A DNA stretch of 64,000 bases from Streptomyces meridianus (GTDB lineage Bacteria; Actinomycetota; Actinomycetes; Streptomycetales; Streptomycetaceae). Positions 18,504 to 26,504 of the stretch are shown one piece after another. The notes under the pieces were generated by a model, which made no database searches, was not told the origin of the DNA, and saw only the letters and a list, made by a program, of their open reading frames with translations. The first letter of the stretch is position 1. Every line of letters begins with the position of its first letter. Location of the stretch: contig NZ_JAMQGM010000043.1 of the NCBI RefSeq assembly GCF_023703325.1, positions 39,002 through 103,001 of the forward strand, written 5' to 3'. Both the position numbers and the translations under genes were made by a program.

Positions 18504-19700
18504 GTGCGGTCCGCAGCGCCCAACACGCAGCACGGGATGCGGCAGCGCAATCTGTCCATGGTCATGCGTGCGATCGCCGACCACGGCCCGCTCTCCCGCG
18601 CCCGGATCGCCGAACACGTCGGGCTGACCCGGGCGGCGGTCTCCACGCTCGTCGGCGAACTGGCCGGTGCGGAGCTGCTGGTGGAGCTGGGCCGGGACCG
18701 GCCCGGCACCGTCGGCCGCCCCGGCAGCGCGCTCGCCCTCAGCGACCGCGGACCGGCAGGGCTCGGCGCCGAGATCGGCGTGGACCACCTCGCCGTGTGC
18801 GCGGTCGACCTGCGCGGCGAGGTACGGGTGAAGGCGGAGGAATCCGCGCCGAACCGGGACAGTTCACCTTCCCTCGTCCTGGGACGCCTTGCGGGGCTGG
18901 TGCGACGGGTCGCCGACGAGGCCGGTGCGGGTGGGCTGCGCCCGGCCGGTCTGTGCGTCGCCGTGCCGGGCCCGGTCGAGCGGGGGTCGACGCGTGTCGT
19001 ACGGACCCCGAATCTCGGATGGCCGCCCGTGGACCTCGGCGACGCCCTCTCCGGGACCCTCCCGGAACCGGTACCCATGACCGTCGCCAACGAAGCGAAC
19101 CTCGGAGCGCTGGCCGAGCTGTGGATCGGCGGCCACGGCCCGGGGCTCACCGACTTCGTGCACGTCTCCGCCGAGATCGGGATCGGTGCCGCGGTGGTCG
19201 TGGACGGCGAACTGCTGCGCGGCGCCCACGGTTTCGCCGGCGAGCTGGGGCACGTGCCGGTGCGTCCGGAGGGGCTGCCCTGCCGCTGCGGCGGTCGTGG
19301 CTGCCTGGAGCAGTACGCAGGTGAAGCCGCGGTGCTGCACGCAGCGGGCGTCGTCGCTCCGGCCGGAGCGGGGGTGGAGCTGCTGCGGCGGAGCGCCTCG
19401 GACGGCGACCGCGCCGTGCTCGAGGCCCTGTGCGGCGCGGGCTCGGCACTGGGTATTGCGCTCACCGCCACGGTCCAGCTCCTCGACCCGCAGGCCGTGG
19501 TGCTGGGCGGTGCCCTCGCCGAGCTCGCCACATGGCTGGCGCCCGCCGCCGAGGAGGAGTTGCGCCGCCGACTGCAGCTTCCGCGCAGCAGGCTCGTGGT
19601 GTCCCGGCTGGGCCGCAGCGGTCCGCTGCTCGGCGCGGCGCACTCGGTGGTCCGGGCGGTGCTGGACGATCCTCTGGCGTCCGGGGCTCCGGCGGGTTGA
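18504..19700 (+). CDS. ROK-family transcriptional repressor, probable XylR
   Basis: A 398-residue ROK protein with an N-terminal winged HTH (about residues 15-75: NLSMVMRAIADHGPLSRARI, then GLTRAAVSTLVGEL). It is followed by an inactive-kinase sugar-sensing fold. The zinc motif CRCGGRGCLEQ (about 260-270) and the GLCVAVPGPVERGS and GAHGFAGELGHV segments are family hallmarks. Placement after xylB and opposite xylA indicates a xylose-responsive repressor acting on the 16884-16969 region. GTG start with GAGGAGG upstream; an earlier in-frame ATG at 18426 would add 26 unlikely residues. I recall the same xylA / xylB-ROK order in S. coelicolor. Confidence 0.88.
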   Translation: MRSAAPNTQHGMRQRNLSMVMRAIADHGPLSRARIAEHVGLTRAAVSTLVGELAGAELLVELGRDRPGTVGRPGSALALSDRGPAGLGAEIGVDHLAVCAVDLRGEVRVKAEESAPNRDSSPSLVLGRLAGLVRRVADEAGAGGLRPAGLCVAVPGPVERGSTRVVRTPNLGWPPVDLGDALSGTLPEPVPMTVANEANLGALAELWIGGHGPGLTDFVHVSAEIGIGAAVVVDGELLRGAHGFAGELGHVPVRPEGLPCRCGGRGCLEQYAGEAAVLHAAGVVAPAGAGVELLRRSASDGDRAVLEALCGAGSALGIALTATVQLLDPQAVVLGGALAELATWLAPAAEEELRRRLQLPRSRLVVSRLGRSGPLLGAAHSVVRAVLDDPLASGAPAG

Positions 19701-19818
19701 GCGCCGTACGCCCGCCGAGGGTGCCTCACCGTGCCGCCGGCCGTCCCGTCCCGTCCCCCGTAGTGTGTTCCGGGTGGCTTGCCATGCGCGAGCGAACTCA
19801 CGGGCGTTTCGGGGGGTC

Positions 19819-20424
19819 GTGGTGGAGCGGGGGCCTGACGGCCGACGTGCCGTGGTGCGGGCCGGGCTGCTCTTCGGAGCGGCCGCGGCGGCCACGGCGG
19901 TTTCGGCCGCACTGCCTGTGCTGGGTCGCGAGCGCAGGCTCGTGGACTATCCGCACGCCCATTGGGCACCGGCCGCCGGATCCACCTGCACGGCATCCGA
20001 CCGTCCGTCGGCACATCCGATCGACCGCGTCGTGATCCACGTGACCCAGGAGACCTTCGCGGACACGATCGGCATCTTCCAGAACCCGGACAAGCCGGTC
20101 TCGGCGCACTACGTGGTGAGGTCCGTCGACGGCCGCATCGCCCAGTGCGTGCGGGACAGGAACATCGCCTGGCACGCCGGCAACTGGCACCACAACACCC
20201 GCAGCATCGGCATCGAGCACGAGGGCTGGGTGGACCGGCCGCGGTACTTCACCGCGGCGATGTACGAGGCGTCCGCGGCGCTCACCGCCCATCTCTGCGC
20301 CACCTACGGCATACCCGGAGACCGGGACCACATCATCGGCCACTCCGAGGTGCCGGGGGCCGACCACACCGACCCCGGACCCCTCTGGGACTGGGACCGA
20401 TACCTGCATCTGGTCAATGGCTGA
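19819..20424 (+). CDS. Exported N-acetylmuramoyl-L-alanine amidase (amidase_2)
   Basis: A 201-residue peptidoglycan amidase. The N terminus carries GRRAVVRAGLLFGAAAAATA, a twin-arginine-like hydrophobic signal suggesting export. The catalytic domain has IDRVVIHVTQET (first zinc His), SAHYVVRSVDGRIAQCV, AWHAGNWHHNTRSIGIEHEG and IIGHSEVPGADHTDPGP, which supply the remaining zinc and catalytic residues of the T7-lysozyme/AmpD fold. The start is uncertain: GTG codons at 19819 and 19822 follow a GGGGGG tract, and GTG 19774 is an alternative with no clear site. The role is cell-wall turnover. Confidence 0.85.
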   Translation: MVERGPDGRRAVVRAGLLFGAAAAATAVSAALPVLGRERRLVDYPHAHWAPAAGSTCTASDRPSAHPIDRVVIHVTQETFADTIGIFQNPDKPVSAHYVVRSVDGRIAQCVRDRNIAWHAGNWHHNTRSIGIEHEGWVDRPRYFTAAMYEASAALTAHLCATYGIPGDRDHIIGHSEVPGADHTDPGPLWDWDRYLHLVNG

Positions 20425-20481
20425 ACGCCGCTGGTGGAACCGAGCCGCGCAGGACTCCCGGAGAGGCTGTCGCGTGGTCCG

Positions 20482-21213
20482 TCAGCGCGGGAAGAGTTCG
20501 AACGTGGTCGCGGGCCGCCCGCCGAACCGGGACGCCGCGCTCCGGGTGGTGCCGGTCAGGAAGTTGCGGCAGTAGGTTTCCGGGTCCTCGTCCGTCAGGC
20601 CCTCGATGTACGCCCGGTGGGCGAGCAGGGACCGGACCCCGCGCTCGAACCCCTCGGAGACGTCGACCGCGTGCGTGGGGTTCGGCGAACCCGCGACCGC
20701 CACCCACCGCACCCCGCCCCAGGGTTCGAGGCCGTCGTCCGCCAGGTCGGTGAAGATCCAGCGGTTGCCGGCGTCCCCGGCCGCGTCGAGCACCGCCCGG
20801 CCCACGGCGCGGTGGTCCGGGCTGTTCCAGTACGTGCCGCCCCAGGTGTCCTGGTGGTTGAGCGTGAGCACCAGCTCCGGGCGGTGCCTGCGGATGGCTG
20901 CGGTGAGGTCGCGACGCAGACCGACGCCGTACTCGATCACGCCGTCCCGGTGGTCCAGGAACTCGACGGACCGGACGCCGACCACCTCGGCGCTCGCCCG
21001 TTGCTCCTTCTCGCGCAGCGGGGCGCAACGGCTCGGGTCGATCCCGTCGATGCCGGCCTCGCCCCGCGTGACCAGCAGATAGCCGACCTCCGCGCCCCGG
21101 TCGGTCCACGTGGCGACTGCGGCAGCCGCGCCGTACTCCAGATCGTCGGGATGGGCGACGATCGCCAGGCAGCTCTGCCAGTCGGTGGGCATGGCCTCGA
21201 GGGGTGCGGTCAC
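20482..21213 (-). CDS. PIG-L family deacetylase
   Basis: A 243-residue LmbE/PIG-L zinc deacetylase. The metal motif AHPDDLEYG is near residue 20 and the third ligand lies in NSPDHRAVGRAVLDA (about 130). VLTLNHQDTWGGTYW is a typical substrate-loop segment. Members remove N-acetyl groups from GlcNAc-type sugars, for example in mycothiol, glycopeptide and aminoglycoside pathways, or act on unknown amides. No mycothiol gene is adjacent, so the substrate is open. The start has an in-frame alternative at MPTDWQSC, seven codons later. A small membrane protein gene lies 40 nt upstream on the same strand. Confidence 0.88.
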   Translation of the reverse strand: MTAPLEAMPTDWQSCLAIVAHPDDLEYGAAAAVATWTDRGAEVGYLLVTRGEAGIDGIDPSRCAPLREKEQRASAEVVGVRSVEFLDHRDGVIEYGVGLRRDLTAAIRRHRPELVLTLNHQDTWGGTYWNSPDHRAVGRAVLDAAGDAGNRWIFTDLADDGLEPWGGVRWVAVAGSPNPTHAVDVSEGFERGVRSLLAHRAYIEGLTDEDPETYCRNFLTGTTRSAASRFGGRPATTFELFPR

Positions 21214-21253
21214 CGCACTCTCCTGCCGTTCGGGCCGCGGGCGCCCCCTGCCG

Positions 21254-21448
21254 TCACGGTTTGACGCTTCCGACGACCTCAGCCGTCGCGGAGAGGCCGT
21301 TGTAGAGCGTCGGGGCGAGGCTGGTCCCCGCGAGACTGAATCCGAGCATCACACATACGAGGGCGTGCGACATCTTCAGTGTGCCGCTGCGCACGAAGAT
21401 GACTGCCAGGAGCAGGAGCAGGACGACCACTGAGATGGAAATGGCCAC
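21254..21448 (-). CDS. Small two-helix membrane protein (64 aa)
   Basis: The protein starts at GTG, preceded by a strong AAGGAGG site. The sequence VAISISVVVLLLLLAVIFV forms a first membrane helix. LKMSHALVCVMLGFSLAGTSLAP forms a second amphipathic or membrane helix, followed by a short polar tail. Similar short proteins are widespread in Streptomyces, often near conjugative-element genes, but I know no assigned function. No transfer genes are nearby here. It may share a transcript with the PIG-L gene 40 nt downstream. Confidence 0.7.
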   Translation of the reverse strand: MAISISVVVLLLLLAVIFVRSGTLKMSHALVCVMLGFSLAGTSLAPTLYNGLSATAEVVGSVKP

Positions 21449-21924
21449 GATGAACCTCCTTGGCCGCGGGCGACGGAGCGGCGAACGGCCGCCAGTGTGA
21501 CCCATCGCCGTGCCTTCTCCGGCCGTACGGGCGTCCTCCGAACGGGTGTTGACTGCCTGTTACCTCGATCGTCGGCGAACAGGCGGCCGGTTCGGCGCCC
21601 GAGCAGCGATGCCGCCGCTGAGCGCCTTCGGCCCGACGGCCACGGAACGACGCGCGGATGCCCGAGGACCGGACAGGCGTGCGGGGCTGCGAGGCGTTCT
21701 CTTCGACTCGGGCGGCGTGTTGATGCGACCGACCGTACGCAGGGCGCGTGATCTGCAGGGAGCCGGCCACCTCGCAGGTTCCCCTCATCAGGGCGCTGAC
21801 CGAACTTTCCGGCTTCTTCTGACACACGCACACGGGCTGGGCCGAAAACGCGTGACCGCCCCGGCCCGGTCCCGCACGTCCTGGTGTGCCAGGACGTCGC
21901 GGCCCACGGGCCGGAATCGGACAC
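21449..21924. other. Gap with a possible decayed HAD gene
   Basis: This 476-bp stretch separates the small membrane protein gene from the acyl-CoA dehydrogenase operon. Apart from the HAD-like fragment at 21684-21737, nothing convincing was seen. The open frames across it lack ribosome sites and conserved sequence. Confidence 0.4.
21684..21737 (+). pseudogene. Remnant of a HAD-superfamily hydrolase (motif I only)
   Basis: One frame reads GLRGVLFDSGGVLMRPTV. This matches the hydrophobic strand and DxGGVL nucleophile motif that open HAD hydrolases. The downstream sequence in all frames shows none of motifs II-IV, so at most a fragment survives. Chance resemblance cannot be excluded because it is only 18 residues. 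Confidence 0.3.
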
Positions 21925-23082
21925 TCAGTCCATCGGAGCCGGCAGATCGACCAGTCCCGCCAGCCGGGAGCGGTGGCGGCCGGCGGTGCCCAGCGCGGTC
22001 GCGTCGCTCTTGGCGCGCTTGAGGTAGAGGTGGGCCGGGTGTTCCCAGGTCATGCCGAGTCCGCCGTGCAGTTGCACGCACTCCTCCGCCGCGTGCACCG
22101 CAACGCCGGAGCAGAGGGCCTGGGCGACGGAGACCGCCACCGGGGCGTCCGGGCTGCCCGTCGCCAGAGCGTCGGCCGCGTTGCGGGCCGTGGCCCGGGC
22201 GGAGACCAGATCCAGCCAGATCCGGGCGAGACGGTGCTTGAGCGCCTGGAACGAGCCGACGGGACGGTTGAACTGGTGCCGCTCGCTCGTGTGGCGCACG
22301 GTCTCCCGCAAGCACCATTCGGCGAGGCCCAGTTGTTCCGACGCGAGGAGTCCGGCACCGGCGAGCAGGGCCCGCTGCACGGCGGCATCGGCGTCGCCGG
22401 ATCCGGCCAGGAGGCGAGTGGGCGCTGCGTCGAACCCGACGTCCGCGATCGGCCGGGTCAGGTCCAGCGGCACCCGAGGGGAGATCGTGACTGCGGCGTC
22501 CCGGGCCTCGACGGCGTGGAGCGCTGAACCCTCCGGCCCGTGCGCCGGGACGATCAGGACGTCCGCGCGTGCCGCGTCGGCCACCGCCGGCACCTGGCCG
22601 TCCAGTCGGCCGTCGGCCGCAGCGCGCACCGAAGGTGCGATCTCGCCTCCCGCCGCCGTCGACCACGGGACGGCCAGCACGGCCACCGACCGGCCCGACG
22701 CCACCGGCGCGAGCGTTCCGGCGACGGTGTCCGAGCCTGCCGGCCCGCAGCCCAGCAGCGCCTCGACGGCGATCACCGCGCTCGTCAGATACGGCAACGG
22801 GGCGACGCTGCGCCCCAATTCCTCCAGGACGACCGCAGCCTCGCGGGCCGTCGCGCCCTGCCCGCCGAGGTCCTCGGGCACCAGCAGTCCGGCCGCTCCG
22901 ATCCCGGAGGTCAGGGCGTCCCACAGGGCAGGGTCGTACGGCTCGTCCGTCTCCTGGCGGGCGAGGACGACCGCTGCGTCGCAGCGGTCCGTCAACAGCG
23001 CCCGGACAGCGGCCCGCAGGTCTTCCTCGGCCTCGGAGTACAGCAGATCGGGTCCGGCGCTCAACGGGAGAGTTCCTTCCAC
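21925..23082 (-). CDS. Acyl-CoA dehydrogenase (second subunit or paralogue)
   Basis: A 385-residue FAD-dependent acyl-CoA dehydrogenase that oxidises acyl-CoA to trans-2-enoyl-CoA. The C-terminal helical domain is clear: QFNRPVGSFQALKHRLARIW, then ALCSGVAVHAAEECVQLHGGLGMTWEHPAHLYLKRAKSD. The usual catalytic Glu is not obvious, and the N-terminal half is divergent. This is common in the non-catalytic partner of heterotetrameric FadE pairs. The start overlaps the upstream dehydrogenase gene by 22 nt, which also suggests a paired complex. The operon order is oxidoreductase, dehydrogenase, dehydrogenase. Confidence 0.88.
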   Translation of the reverse strand: MEGTLPLSAGPDLLYSEAEEDLRAAVRALLTDRCDAAVVLARQETDEPYDPALWDALTSGIGAAGLLVPEDLGGQGATAREAAVVLEELGRSVAPLPYLTSAVIAVEALLGCGPAGSDTVAGTLAPVASGRSVAVLAVPWSTAAGGEIAPSVRAAADGRLDGQVPAVADAARADVLIVPAHGPEGSALHAVEARDAAVTISPRVPLDLTRPIADVGFDAAPTRLLAGSGDADAAVQRALLAGAGLLASEQLGLAEWCLRETVRHTSERHQFNRPVGSFQALKHRLARIWLDLVSARATARNAADALATGSPDAPVAVSVAQALCSGVAVHAAEECVQLHGGLGMTWEHPAHLYLKRAKSDATALGTAGRHRSRLAGLVDLPAPMD

Positions 23083-24281
23083 GGGACGTCCTTGTCGGTG
23101 CGTGGTTCGGCCGGTAGTCCGAGGACGCGTTCGGCGACGATGTTCAGCAGGACCTCCGAAGTGCCGCCCTCGATCGAGTTCCCCTTGGCCCGCAGGTAGC
23201 GGTACCCGGCGTCATGTCCGGTGAAGTCGACTTTTTCGGGACGGCGCATCGTCCAGTCCTCGTAGGTGAGGCCGTCGTCGGCGAGGAGTTCCACCTCCAG
23301 TCCGCTGATCTCCTGGTTGAGGCGGGCGAACGCGAGTTTCATCGCGGAGCCCTCGGGACCGGGCTGGCCGACGGCCAGTTGCTGCCGCAGCCGCTCCCCC
23401 GCGAGCCGCGCCGCCTCGGCCTCCACCCACAGCCCGAGCAGCCGCTGGTGCAGGTCATGGGTACGCAGTTCGGGCCGGGCCCGCCAGGTCCCGGCGACGA
23501 GTCCGATCATGCCGCCCTCGCGGGGGACGGTGCCGCCGCCGATGGCCACCCGCTCGTTCATCAGCGTGGTCTGCGCGACCCGCCAGCCGTCGCCGACCGC
23601 CCCGAGGCGGTGGCGGTCGGGGATGCGCACCCCGGTGAGGAACACCTCGTTGAACTCGGCCTCGCCCGTGATCTGGCGCAGCGGGCGGACCTCGACACCG
23701 GGGTCCGTCATGTCGCACACGAAGTAGCTGATGCCGCGGTGCTTGGGCACGCCGGGGTCGGTGCGGGCGATGAGGATGGCCCACCGGGCCAGGTGGGCGC
23801 TGGAGGTCCACACCTTCTGCCCGTCGACGATCCAGTCCTCCCCGTCCCGGACGGCGCGGGTGGCGAGCCCGGCGAGGTCCGATCCGGCACCGGGTTCGCT
23901 GAACAGCTGGCACCACACCTCCTCGCCCAGCCACAGCGGGCGCAGGAAACGCCGTTGCTGCTCCTCCGTGCCGTACTTCAGGATGGTCGGGGCGGCCATG
24001 CCCAGGCCGATGCCGATGCGGCGCGGGTCGTTGTCGGGTGCGCCGGCGGCTTCGAGTGCGGCGTCCACGACCGTCTGCAGCGACCGGGGGGCGCCGAGTC
24101 CGCCGAGGCCTGCGGGGAAGTGCACCCAGGCCAGTCCGGCGTCGAACCGGGCGCGCAGGAAGTCGGCGCGATCAGTGGTCGCGGGGTCGTGGGCCGCGGT
24201 CAGTTCCGCGACGCGCCGTCGCAGTTCGTCCGCGTCGGGCACGGCGGCCGGGTTCGGGGTCGGGGCTTCGTTGCGTGGCAC
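23061..24281 (-). CDS. Acyl-CoA dehydrogenase (catalytic subunit type)
   Basis: A 406-residue acyl-CoA dehydrogenase. FAD- and substrate-binding segments include WCQLFSEPGAGSDLAGLATRA (in pieces), DGEDWIVDGQKVWTSSAHLA and FNEVFLTGVRIPDRHRLG. Near the C terminus are YRYLRAKGNSIEGGTSEVLLNIVAERVLGLP, which includes the adenine-site motif. The N-terminal LAWVHFPAGLGGLGAP is a family feature. It lies 16 nt after the quinone-oxidoreductase gene and overlaps the next dehydrogenase gene, so the three are one operon. The substrate is unknown; an operon of two FadE proteins is often used for steroid or branched-chain CoA esters. Confidence 0.92.
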   Translation of the reverse strand: MPRNEAPTPNPAAVPDADELRRRVAELTAAHDPATTDRADFLRARFDAGLAWVHFPAGLGGLGAPRSLQTVVDAALEAAGAPDNDPRRIGIGLGMAAPTILKYGTEEQQRRFLRPLWLGEEVWCQLFSEPGAGSDLAGLATRAVRDGEDWIVDGQKVWTSSAHLARWAILIARTDPGVPKHRGISYFVCDMTDPGVEVRPLRQITGEAEFNEVFLTGVRIPDRHRLGAVGDGWRVAQTTLMNERVAIGGGTVPREGGMIGLVAGTWRARPELRTHDLHQRLLGLWVEAEAARLAGERLRQQLAVGQPGPEGSAMKLAFARLNQEISGLEVELLADDGLTYEDWTMRRPEKVDFTGHDAGYRYLRAKGNSIEGGTSEVLLNIVAERVLGLPAEPRTDKDVPWKELSR

Positions 24282-24297
24282 GGCGGCCTCCCTGGGG

Positions 24298-25281
24298 TCA
24301 GTCGGTGGTGACGACGACGCGGCCGGTGGTGGTGCCGTCCGCCACTCGCTGGACGGCGTCCGCTGCCGCCTCGAGCGGCACCCGCTCGCTGACCAGCGGA
24401 GCGACGGCGCCCTTTGCCGCCAGCTCGGTCAGCTCGTCGTGGCAGGCGCGCACCGATGCCGGGTCGTGGACGTTGTAGAGGCCCCAGTGCAGGCCCAGGA
24501 TCGAATAGTTCTTCACCAGCGCGTGGTTGAGTCCGGGCGTGGGGATCGCCCCGCTCGCAAAGCCGACGACGACGATGCGGCCTTCGAAGGCGATGCACTT
24601 GACCGACTTGGCATAGGCGTCTCCACCGACCGGGTCGTAGACGACGTCCGCGCCTCGTCCGCCGGTCGCCTCCTTCACCGCGGCGACGATGTCGTCGGAG
24701 CGACGGTCGATGACGAGGTCGCAGCCCAGGTCACGGGCCGTCGCGGCCTTGTCCGGTCCGCCGACCACGCCGATGACCCGTGCGCCGGCCGCCTTGCCGA
24801 GCTGGACGGCTGCGCTGCCCACACCGCCGGCCGCGGCGTGGACCAGCAGCGTCTCGCCGCTCTGCAGTCGGGCCCGGCGATGGAGGCCGAACCAGCCGGT
24901 CTGGTAGCCGATGTGGAGGGCCGCGGCCTGGGCGTCGTCCAGCGCGGCGGGCACGGGAAGGACGGCTGAGGCGTCAGCCAGGACGTACTCGGCGAAGCCG
25001 CCCGCGGGCAGTGCGGGCTGGGCGAGCACCCGGGTGCCGACGGTCGCGTCCGCACCCACGCCCACGCCCACGACTTCGGCGCAGACCTCGACGCCCGGCG
25101 TGAACGGCAGCGGCGGCCGGGACTGGTACTGACCGCGGCACAGCAGTGCGTCCGGGAAGTTGACGTTCGCCGCGCGGACGCGCAGCAGGAGCCGGCCCGG
25201 GCCGGCGACGGGGTCCGGCGTCTCGTCGAGGCTCATCACCTCGCGGGGCTCGCCGTTCTCGTGCACGCGCCATGCCTTCAT
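24298..25281 (-). CDS. NADPH:quinone oxidoreductase (zinc-free MDR family)
   Basis: A 327-residue medium-chain dehydrogenase/reductase. The N-terminal catalytic domain contains VRAANVNFPDALLCRGQYQ and PFTPGVEVCAEVVGVG. The Rossmann domain has LVHAAAGGVGSAAVQLGKAAGARVIGVVG. The C-terminal IVVVGFASGAIPTPGLNHALVKNYSILGLHWG is typical of the quinone reductase/crotonyl reductase-like branch. It lacks the structural zinc lobe of alcohol dehydrogenases. The ATG follows GGAGGCC. It heads the acyl-CoA dehydrogenase operon and lies 67 nt after a TetR-type operator, so it is probably induced by an acyl-CoA ligand. Confidence 0.88.
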   Translation of the reverse strand: MKAWRVHENGEPREVMSLDETPDPVAGPGRLLLRVRAANVNFPDALLCRGQYQSRPPLPFTPGVEVCAEVVGVGVGADATVGTRVLAQPALPAGGFAEYVLADASAVLPVPAALDDAQAAALHIGYQTGWFGLHRRARLQSGETLLVHAAAGGVGSAAVQLGKAAGARVIGVVGGPDKAATARDLGCDLVIDRRSDDIVAAVKEATGGRGADVVYDPVGGDAYAKSVKCIAFEGRIVVVGFASGAIPTPGLNHALVKNYSILGLHWGLYNVHDPASVRACHDELTELAAKGAVAPLVSERVPLEAAADAVQRVADGTTTGRVVVTTD

Positions 25282-25348
25282 GGGGTGGCCTCCACGACCG
25301 TCGAGGGGGCGGCGGGCCGAAGGGCTCCGGCACCGCCGTCGGTTTGCG

Positions 25349-25368
25349 CATACTAACCAGTCGGTATG
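25349..25368. promoter_or_regulatory. TetR-type operator upstream of the acyl-CoA dehydrogenase operon
   Basis: CATACTAACCAGTCGGTATG is an inverted repeat with CATAC/GTATG ends and an ACY-NN-GT core, like operators of actinobacterial TetR regulators of fatty-acid and steroid catabolism. It lies 67 nt before the oxidoreductase start. No TetR gene is adjacent. Confidence 0.65.
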
Positions 25369-25453
25369 AATGGGGGGAAGGGCCCGTCCGGGCCCCGGCG
25401 AGGGCTGCGTAGTGTGTGAGCCCAGCTGGGACGGCGGGCGGAGCGCACCCTTC

Positions 25454-26335
25454 ATGACGGACACGCGAAGGACAGGTCACGTGAGGCTCCCGGACGCACT
25501 CGGCACCGGACTGGTGTTCATCCGCGAGGAGGAAGTCACCGTCGGGCTGTCCGGCGCTGCGGTGCACCGGCTGCTGGACGCGGACGGCGTGCCCGTCGCC
25601 TACGCGAAGGCCGCGGGCCCTCAGGTGCCGGATCTTCAGGACGAGTTGCGGGCCGAGGCGGACCGTCTGGTGTGGCTTCACGGCAGGGGCGTGGCCGTGC
25701 CCGAACTGCTCGCCTTCGACGTCATCGACGGCACGGCCTGGCTGTTGACCCGTGCCGTGGCCGGAACACCGGCTTCCGGCCCGTGGCCCGCGGGAGACCG
25801 GGACGCAGTCGTGGTGCAGCTCGCCGAGTGCCTGCACACACTGCATGCCGTCGACCGCACCGGTTGCCCCTTCGACCGATCGCTGCCGGTCGCGCTGGAG
25901 CACGCCGCATCCCGTACCGAGGCAGGCATGGTCGACCGGTCGTGGCGGGAGCGGGGTGCGGACGACCGTCCCGCCACGACCCTGCTCGGCGAACTCACAG
26001 CAGCAGTGGAACAGTTCGGGCCGGATGACCTCGTCGTCAGCCACGGCGACTTCTGCCTGCCGAACGTGCTGCTGCGCCCGGACGGCCCGGCCGCGCTCGT
26101 CGACCTGGGACGAGCCGGGGTCGCGGACCGCCACTCCGACGTCGCCGACTTGCTCCGCAGTCTGCGCAACGCCGAACTGAACCCGCAGTTCGGAGAGTCG
26201 TACGCCCAATTGTTCCTCGACGCCTACGGGCGGGACGGGCTGTCCGAAGAACGGCTGCGCGTGCACGACCTCGTGGAGCGGTTCTTCTGGCCGGTCTCGC
26301 GGCAGCCGGGCCCGGCCGGTCCCGTTGCGCCGTGA
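25454..26335 (+). CDS. Aminoglycoside 3'-phosphotransferase-like kinase
   Basis: A 293-residue APH-fold kinase. The catalytic loop HGDFCLPNVLL, with the Asp of HGD and the Asn, is followed by the metal motif ALVDLGRAGVADRHSDVADLLRSL. This closely follows the APH(3') pattern (HGDxCLPN, D-GR-GVADR-D). The C-terminal QLFLDAYGRDGLSEERLRVHDLVERFF also matches APH(3') enzymes. Expected reaction: ATP-dependent phosphorylation of a hydroxyl on an aminosugar antibiotic, in the cytoplasm. GTG 25481 with GAAGGACA upstream is an alternative start. It ends 169 nt from the convergent megasynthase gene and could be a self-resistance or resident resistance gene. The substrate is inferred only. Confidence 0.85.
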   Translation: MTDTRRTGHVRLPDALGTGLVFIREEEVTVGLSGAAVHRLLDADGVPVAYAKAAGPQVPDLQDELRAEADRLVWLHGRGVAVPELLAFDVIDGTAWLLTRAVAGTPASGPWPAGDRDAVVVQLAECLHTLHAVDRTGCPFDRSLPVALEHAASRTEAGMVDRSWRERGADDRPATTLLGELTAAVEQFGPDDLVVSHGDFCLPNVLLRPDGPAALVDLGRAGVADRHSDVADLLRSLRNAELNPQFGESYAQLFLDAYGRDGLSEERLRVHDLVERFFWPVSRQPGPAGPVAP

Positions 26336-26504
26336 GCCGCTCCGGCGGGCCCGCGGTCCGGCCGGTGGTCCGCTGCTCGACGCGGACCTCGTCACGGAAG
26401 CACTGCGCCGTGTACGACCACGAGGAGGGCGAGGGCACGAAGACGTACGCGGCCCCCGAGCCTCCGCTTCGACGGCCGCGGATTCACCGGCCGGCAGCCG
26501 AGCG

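Noticed and set aside
16922..20014. Leftward open frame of about 1,000 codons across xylB and the ROK gene
   Set aside because: The forward strand encodes a clear kinase and repressor with good ribosome sites.
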